The position numbers and the translations under genes were made by a program. Shown in pieces: positions 60,425 to 64,000 of a stretch of 64,000 nt of DNA (position 1 is the first letter of the stretch; every line of letters starts with the position of its first letter). The DNA comes from Kribbella sindirgiensis (GTDB lineage: Bacteria; Actinomycetota; Actinomycetes; Propionibacteriales; Kribbellaceae), in NCBI RefSeq assembly GCF_004331435.1, contig NZ_SJKA01000001.1, forward strand, positions 124,001 to 188,000. The letters run 5' to 3'. The notes under the pieces are model-generated. The model searched no databases. It saw only the letters and a program-made list of their open reading frames with translations, and was not told the origin of the DNA.

Positions 60425-61587
60425 CCGACCACCTCCGCGGCGGCCTGCACGAACCGTGCGCGTTCTTTGTCGCTCCACCCGAGCTCGTCGTCCGCGACAT
60501 CGACGTACCCAGGAAGCCCGGACCGTCGTGCGACAGCCAGTGCCGCGATCAGTCCGGCGTCACCGGCCTCGGGGTCGGCCGTCGCGAGATCGAGCAGCAG
60601 GTAACACAGATAGCGTTTCGTGGCCGCGGTCAACGGGCGGGGGCGCGGCAATGGCGCTCCGTCCACCGGACGCACCGCCAACGGCTCGTCGAAGCGCACC
60701 GATCCTCCTGGCACGCCGAGAGGTCCAGGCGGATCCGCGAAACCGGCCGCCGCCGTGGCGATCGCATCGGTCCGGAGCCCTTCCGTGTGCGCGATCGCCG
60801 CCGCGAAGTCCCGCGACAACTCACGCAGCAACACAGCGTCGAGCAGGTCGGGCGCGTCCACGTCGAGCGGACCGGTCACCAGGACCTCGACGTCCTCGCC
60901 GTCGAGCCAGTTCTTCAATGCCCACGCTCGCCCGACGGCCTCCGGGTGCGATGTCCCGCGGCTGCCGGAGCGAAGGTCCAGGGACTCCGCCTGCCGCAGG
61001 TACGCCGCGGGGTCCGCCGTACTCAGGCCTGTCTCCAGCTTCAGCAACGCGCGGATCGCCGTACTCAGATCGCCGCACGCCGTCAGCGCTCCCCGGTCCG
61101 CGAACAGCTCCGTCGCGAGCGACCAGCGCCGATGCGTCTCGAGGTACTGCGACGGCGTCCGAGCGTCACCGGCCGCCGCGTCGAGCAGCCGATCGACCGC
61201 CAGGAACCCACCGTCCTCGGCCTGCCACAACAGCCGGTGCGCCAACTCGTGCCCGATGACCGCCGTCAGCTCGTCTTCGTCCAGCCGATCGAGCAACGCC
61301 CCTTGGAACAGGATCACCGCCTTGCCGGCCTGATGGAGGTACGCCGCGTTCGGCTCGCCGCTCACCTGGTAGAAGTCGACGCCCTCGTCCAGCTCCAGCG
61401 CACGAGCCGCCCGCTCCCCCGCCCGGAAGACATCGGGATGTACGTCGGCCTCCAACCGGTACGCGTTCCGCAGCAAGACCTCGTCGAGCGACCCCTCCGG
61501 CCCGCCGTGCAACGCCGCCCAGGCACGCTCGTCCACCTGGCGAACAACCGCCAGAACAGACCGGTGATACCCGAGCGCCGACAACAT
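60421..61587 (-). CDS. M48-like zinc metallopeptidase coupled to the helicase
   Basis: 388 aa from ATG 61587 (GTG 61596 or 61605 possible). Zinc site HELAH (His113, Glu114, His117) and third ligand Glu160 in ELFADRGAL, the ExxAD pattern of M48-type peptidases. No signal peptide or clear membrane segment, unlike HtpX, so it is cytoplasmic. The C-terminal ~140 aa have no named domain (KRYLCYLLLDLATAD). Stop overlaps the helicase start by 4 nt. 63 bp separate it from the iron-transport ATPase stop upstream. A cytoplasmic peptidase paired with a helicase is suggestive of a defence effector or activator (inference). Confidence 0.85.
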   Translation of the reverse strand: MLSALGYHRSVLAVVRQVDERAWAALHGGPEGSLDEVLLRNAYRLEADVHPDVFRAGERAARALELDEGVDFYQVSGEPNAAYLHQAGKAVILFQGALLDRLDEDELTAVIGHELAHRLLWQAEDGGFLAVDRLLDAAAGDARTPSQYLETHRRWSLATELFADRGALTACGDLSTAIRALLKLETGLSTADPAAYLRQAESLDLRSGSRGTSHPEAVGRAWALKNWLDGEDVEVLVTGPLDVDAPDLLDAVLLRELSRDFAAAIAHTEGLRTDAIATAAAGFADPPGPLGVPGGSVRFDEPLAVRPVDGAPLPRPRPLTAATKRYLCYLLLDLATADPEAGDAGLIAALAVARRSGLPGYVDVADDELGWSDKERARFVQAAAEVVG

Positions 61588-61650
61588 GCCCGCCACGATA
61601 ACCACCCCAACCGACGAAAACCGAGCCCCGGTGTACGACGGTTTGCGGGT

Positions 61651-62544
61651 CTAGCGGTCTGAGGGGCGGCAGACGCCGTTGGCTGCTGCACTGGCAGCCA
61701 GGGCTGCGGCTACTGGGCTGGTTGTCGTTGGCGTGTCCTGGACAGTCGTGTGCCGGCCGATCGGGACCACCATCGGCGTGCCCGCAACCGGGTCCGGGAC
61801 GACCTTGACCGCCAGGCCGAACACGTCCTGGACGACCTCCTCGGTGATCACCTGCGCCGGGTTGCCCTCGGCAACGATCGCGCCGTCCTTCATCGCGATC
61901 AGGTGGTCACCGAACCGGCAGGCCTGGTTCAGGTCGTGCAGGACCAGGACGATCGTCCGGTCCTCCGACCTGTTCAGGTCGACCAGCAGATCGAGCACCT
62001 CGAACTGGTGGGTCAGGTCGAGGAACGTCGTCGGCTCGTCCAGCAGCAGGATGTCGGTCTCCTGCGCGAGCGCCATCGCGATCCACACCCGCTGCCGCTG
62101 ACCGCCGGACAGCTCGTCGATCGGCCGGTCCGCGATCGACAGCACGTCGGTCGAGGTCATCGCCTCGGCGACCGCCTCGTCGTCGGACCGCGACCACTGC
62201 CGGATCCACCGCGTCCGCGGATACCGCCCGCGCCCGACCAGGTCCGCGACCGTGATCCCTTCCGGCGCGGTCGGCGACTGCGGCAGGAGACCGAGCTTGG
62301 TCGCCACATCCCGCGTCGGGATCTGCTGGATGCTCTTCCCGTCCAGCAGCACGGTCCCGCGCGACGGCTTCAGCAACCGCGCCAGCGTCTTCAGGAGCGT
62401 CGACTTGCCGCAGGCATTGGCGCCGACGATGACCGTGATCTTCCCGGTCGGGATCCGCACCGACAGGTCGTGGATGATCTCCCGCTGGTCGTACCCGACC
62501 GCGAGTCCGTCGGCTGCCAGGCTGTGTTCCACAGGGTTCTCCAT
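61651..62544 (-). CDS. ferric-siderophore ABC transporter ATPase (FepC/FecE type)
   Basis: 297 aa. Walker A GANACGKST (~41-49), Q-loop LLPQSP, signature LSGGQRQRVWIAMALAQ (~144-160), Walker B ILLLDEPTTFLDLTHQ (~164-179) and H-loop LVLHDLN. TTFLDLTHQ is characteristic of the iron-siderophore group. A C-terminal extension (~265-297) is Thr/Ala-rich. It drives the FecCD permeases encoded upstream. The 167 bp between it and the permease stop are almost wholly hairpin repeat copy B. Confidence 0.95.
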   Translation of the reverse strand: MENPVEHSLAADGLAVGYDQREIIHDLSVRIPTGKITVIVGANACGKSTLLKTLARLLKPSRGTVLLDGKSIQQIPTRDVATKLGLLPQSPTAPEGITVADLVGRGRYPRTRWIRQWSRSDDEAVAEAMTSTDVLSIADRPIDELSGGQRQRVWIAMALAQETDILLLDEPTTFLDLTHQFEVLDLLVDLNRSEDRTIVLVLHDLNQACRFGDHLIAMKDGAIVAEGNPAQVITEEVVQDVFGLAVKVVPDPVAGTPMVVPIGRHTTVQDTPTTTSPVAAALAASAAANGVCRPSDR

Positions 62545-62546
62545 CT

Positions 62547-62715
62547 TTAGGGTGTGTCTCTCAATCCCACGCCGTCGCGAGCAGGTGCTCGGCGGAGTGC
62601 CTCGGCGAGCGGGAGCGGAGGGGTCGATGTGGTTTCATCGTTCCCTTCGCTCCCGCTCGGCGAGGTGCCCGCCGAGGGCCGCGCAGTAGGCGTGGGATTG
62701 AGAGACACGCCCTAG
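62547..62715. repeat. 169-nt full-length hairpin repeat, copy B
   Basis: Arms 62547-62573 and 62689-62715 pair over 27 bp (25 Watson-Crick and two G.T), from TTAGGGTGTG to ACGCCCTAG. The body (GTCGCGAGCAGGTGCTCGG, CTCGGCG, CGCAGTA) and apical CGATG/CATCG stem match copy A at 48080-48248, and total length is identical. It lies inside the iron-transport operon, between permease and ATPase; the permease TAG stop (62712-62714) is formed by the CTAG at its right end. On mRNA it would form a long stem just before the ATPase start (62544). Confidence 0.88.
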
Positions 62716-63752
62716 CCACCACTCCCGACACGGTTGGCCCGCGCCAGCAGGAACATCAGGTACGGCGCTCCGACCACGCCGGTCACCACGCCGACCGGCA
62801 ACTGGGTCTCACCGAGGGCGTGCTGCGCGACCAGGTCCGACAGCCCGACCACGAGCGCCCCGAGCAGACCGGACGTGATCATCGCCGGCCCCGGCGACCG
62901 GGTCAGCCGGCGCGCGATCGGCGGCGCGACGAACGCCACGAACCCGATCGGCCCGGCCGCCGCCGTCGCCACCGCGGCCAGCAGTACGGCGACCACGATC
63001 AACCCGAGCCGCGCCACCTCGACCCGCAGCCCCAGCCCGTACGCCGTCTCGTCGCCGAGCTGCAGGATCCGCAACTGCCGGACCAGGAACGCCATCACCG
63101 GCAGCAGGACGGCGAACGTGATCGCCAGCGACCGTACGTTCGACCAGTCCCGCCCGTTCAGGCTGCCGGTCAGCCAGATCAGCGCCTGCTGCGCGATCTC
63201 CACCCGGGCCTTGGTCAGCAGGTACGACGTGATGCTGGTGGCGATCGCTCCGATGCCGATCCCGATCAGGATCAGCCGGTAACTCGATACCCCGTGCCGC
63301 CAGGCCAGCACGTACATGATGAAGGCGGTCAGCACCGCGCCGACGATCGCGAACGCCGACACCGCGACCCCGGTGAGGCCGAGGGTGACGATCGCGAACA
63401 CGGCGAACGCGCTGGCGCCGTACGTCACGCCGATGATGTCCGGGCTGGCCAGCGGGTTGCGGGCGATGCTCTGGAAGATCGCGCCCGACAGGCCGAGCGC
63501 CGTACCGACCAGCAGCCCGGTCAGTGCCCTGGGCAACCGCAGCCTGTTGACGATGAACTCGGTTGCCCGGTCGCCGCCGCCGAACAAGGTCTTCACCACG
63601 TCGATCACCGGGATCTTGAAGTCACCCAGCGACAGCGAGACGCAGAAGGTCGCGAACACCACGACGGCGAGGACCGCGATGACCACGAGGGTGCGGGCCT
63701 GCCGGGCCGCGCGGGCACGCGAGATGACCTGGACAGCTTCGACCGTCGTCAT
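62712..63752 (-). CDS. FecCD-family iron-siderophore permease
   Basis: 346 aa, about ten membrane segments. FecCD motifs include LRLPRALTGLLVGTALGLSG (~72-91), QSIARNPLASPDIIGVTYGA (core RNPLASPDIIG, ~95-105) and AAAGPIGFVAFVAPPIARRL (~265-284). It pairs with the partial permease upstream (starts overlapping by 4 nt at 63749-63752). The stop is supplied by the end of hairpin copy B, so the C-terminus (ARANRVGSGG) may have been reset by that insertion. Confidence 0.94.
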   Translation of the reverse strand: MTTVEAVQVISRARAARQARTLVVIAVLAVVVFATFCVSLSLGDFKIPVIDVVKTLFGGGDRATEFIVNRLRLPRALTGLLVGTALGLSGAIFQSIARNPLASPDIIGVTYGASAFAVFAIVTLGLTGVAVSAFAIVGAVLTAFIMYVLAWRHGVSSYRLILIGIGIGAIATSITSYLLTKARVEIAQQALIWLTGSLNGRDWSNVRSLAITFAVLLPVMAFLVRQLRILQLGDETAYGLGLRVEVARLGLIVVAVLLAAVATAAAGPIGFVAFVAPPIARRLTRSPGPAMITSGLLGALVVGLSDLVAQHALGETQLPVGVVTGVVGAPYLMFLLARANRVGSGG

Positions 63753-64000
63753 AGGTCGGCCAGCTTCCGGCGGCGTACCAGGACGATGAAGAACGGAGCG
63801 CCGAGGACCGCGGTCACGATGCCGACCTGGAGTTCACCGGGCAGTGCGACGACGCGGCCGATCACGTCGGACCCGAGCAGCAGGATCGGCGCGAGCAGCA
63901 TCGAGTACGGCAGGATCCACCGGTAGTCCGGCCCGGTTACGAGCCGCGCCACGTGCGGGATGGTCAGCCCGATGAACCCGATCGGCCCGGCCGCCGCGGT
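63749..64000 (-). CDS. FecCD-family iron-siderophore permease, C-terminal part (runs off right edge)
   Basis: 84 codons of the 3' end of a permease gene whose start lies beyond the window. TAAAGPIGFIGLTIPHVARL and SMLLAPILLLGSDVIGRV, ending VLVRRRKLADL, match the last third of FecD-type subunits. Its stop overlaps the next permease start by 4 nt. A periplasmic siderophore-binding protein gene is expected upstream outside the window. Confidence 0.93.
   Translation of the reverse strand, partial: TAAAGPIGFIGLTIPHVARLVTGPDYRWILPYSMLLAPILLLGSDVIGRVVALPGELQVGIVTAVLGAPFFIVLVRRRKLADL

Overview
The window is high-GC actinobacterial DNA: coding is dense, GTG starts are frequent, ATGA and TGATG stop/start overlaps are common, and there are several ECF sigma factors, a Ser/Thr kinase and many secreted or Tat-type proteins. 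The spread of purD, purB, purC and purSQL along one strand, with sugar ABC transporters, glycoside hydrolases and a PTS-type dihydroxyacetone kinase, suggests a Nocardioidaceae/Kribbella-like soil actinomycete. The genus is an inference. I see no rRNA, tRNA, CRISPR array or intact insertion sequence.

Layout. 1-7.1 kb: a patatin-like lipase (cut by the left edge), a secreted GH43 glycosidase, two tandem secreted bulb-type lectins and a sugar ABC importer operon. 7.4-11.6 kb: two secreted paralogues of one unnamed family, a Ser/Thr kinase and a divergent sigma factor. 11.7-15.7 kb: a dhaKLM operon in which DhaM carries a complete PTS Enzyme I. 15.7-23.9 kb: cupin/GNAT pair, a winged-helix membrane protein divergent from a sigma factor with its membrane partner, a GH127 arabinofuranosidase divergent from a LacI regulator, a DUF1707 protein and a third member of the secreted family. 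23.9-29.2 kb: purS-purQ-(membrane protein)-purL. 29.2-33.0 kb: a five-gene cassette led by a PadR regulator (ABC/FtsX transporter, CDP-alcohol phosphotransferase, small membrane protein). 33-44.4 kb: purC, a flavin monooxygenase with divergent TetR regulator, a cell-envelope glycosyltransferase group, purB, a sigma factor with membrane partner, and purD. 44.6-55.4 kb: a HicAB-type toxin-antitoxin pair, SEC-C protein, hydrolase, FKBP isomerase, large subtilase with adjacent regulator, YjdF-like protein and a GT1 glycosyltransferase. 55.4-61.6 kb: an M48-like metallopeptidase translationally coupled to a 1665-aa pseudokinase/SF1 helicase/vestigial nuclease fusion. 61.6-64 kb: a ferric-siderophore ABC importer, cut by the right edge.

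The observations that best deserve follow-up are (1) two copies of a 169-nt full-length hairpin repeat (48080-48248 and 62547-62715) whose arms differ between copies but stay complementary within each copy, (2) the peptidase plus pseudokinase-helicase pair, which resembles anti-phage systems built on COG1112 helicases, (3) the membrane protein embedded in the purine operon, and (4) the family of secreted proteins shared with the surroundings of the Ser/Thr kinase.
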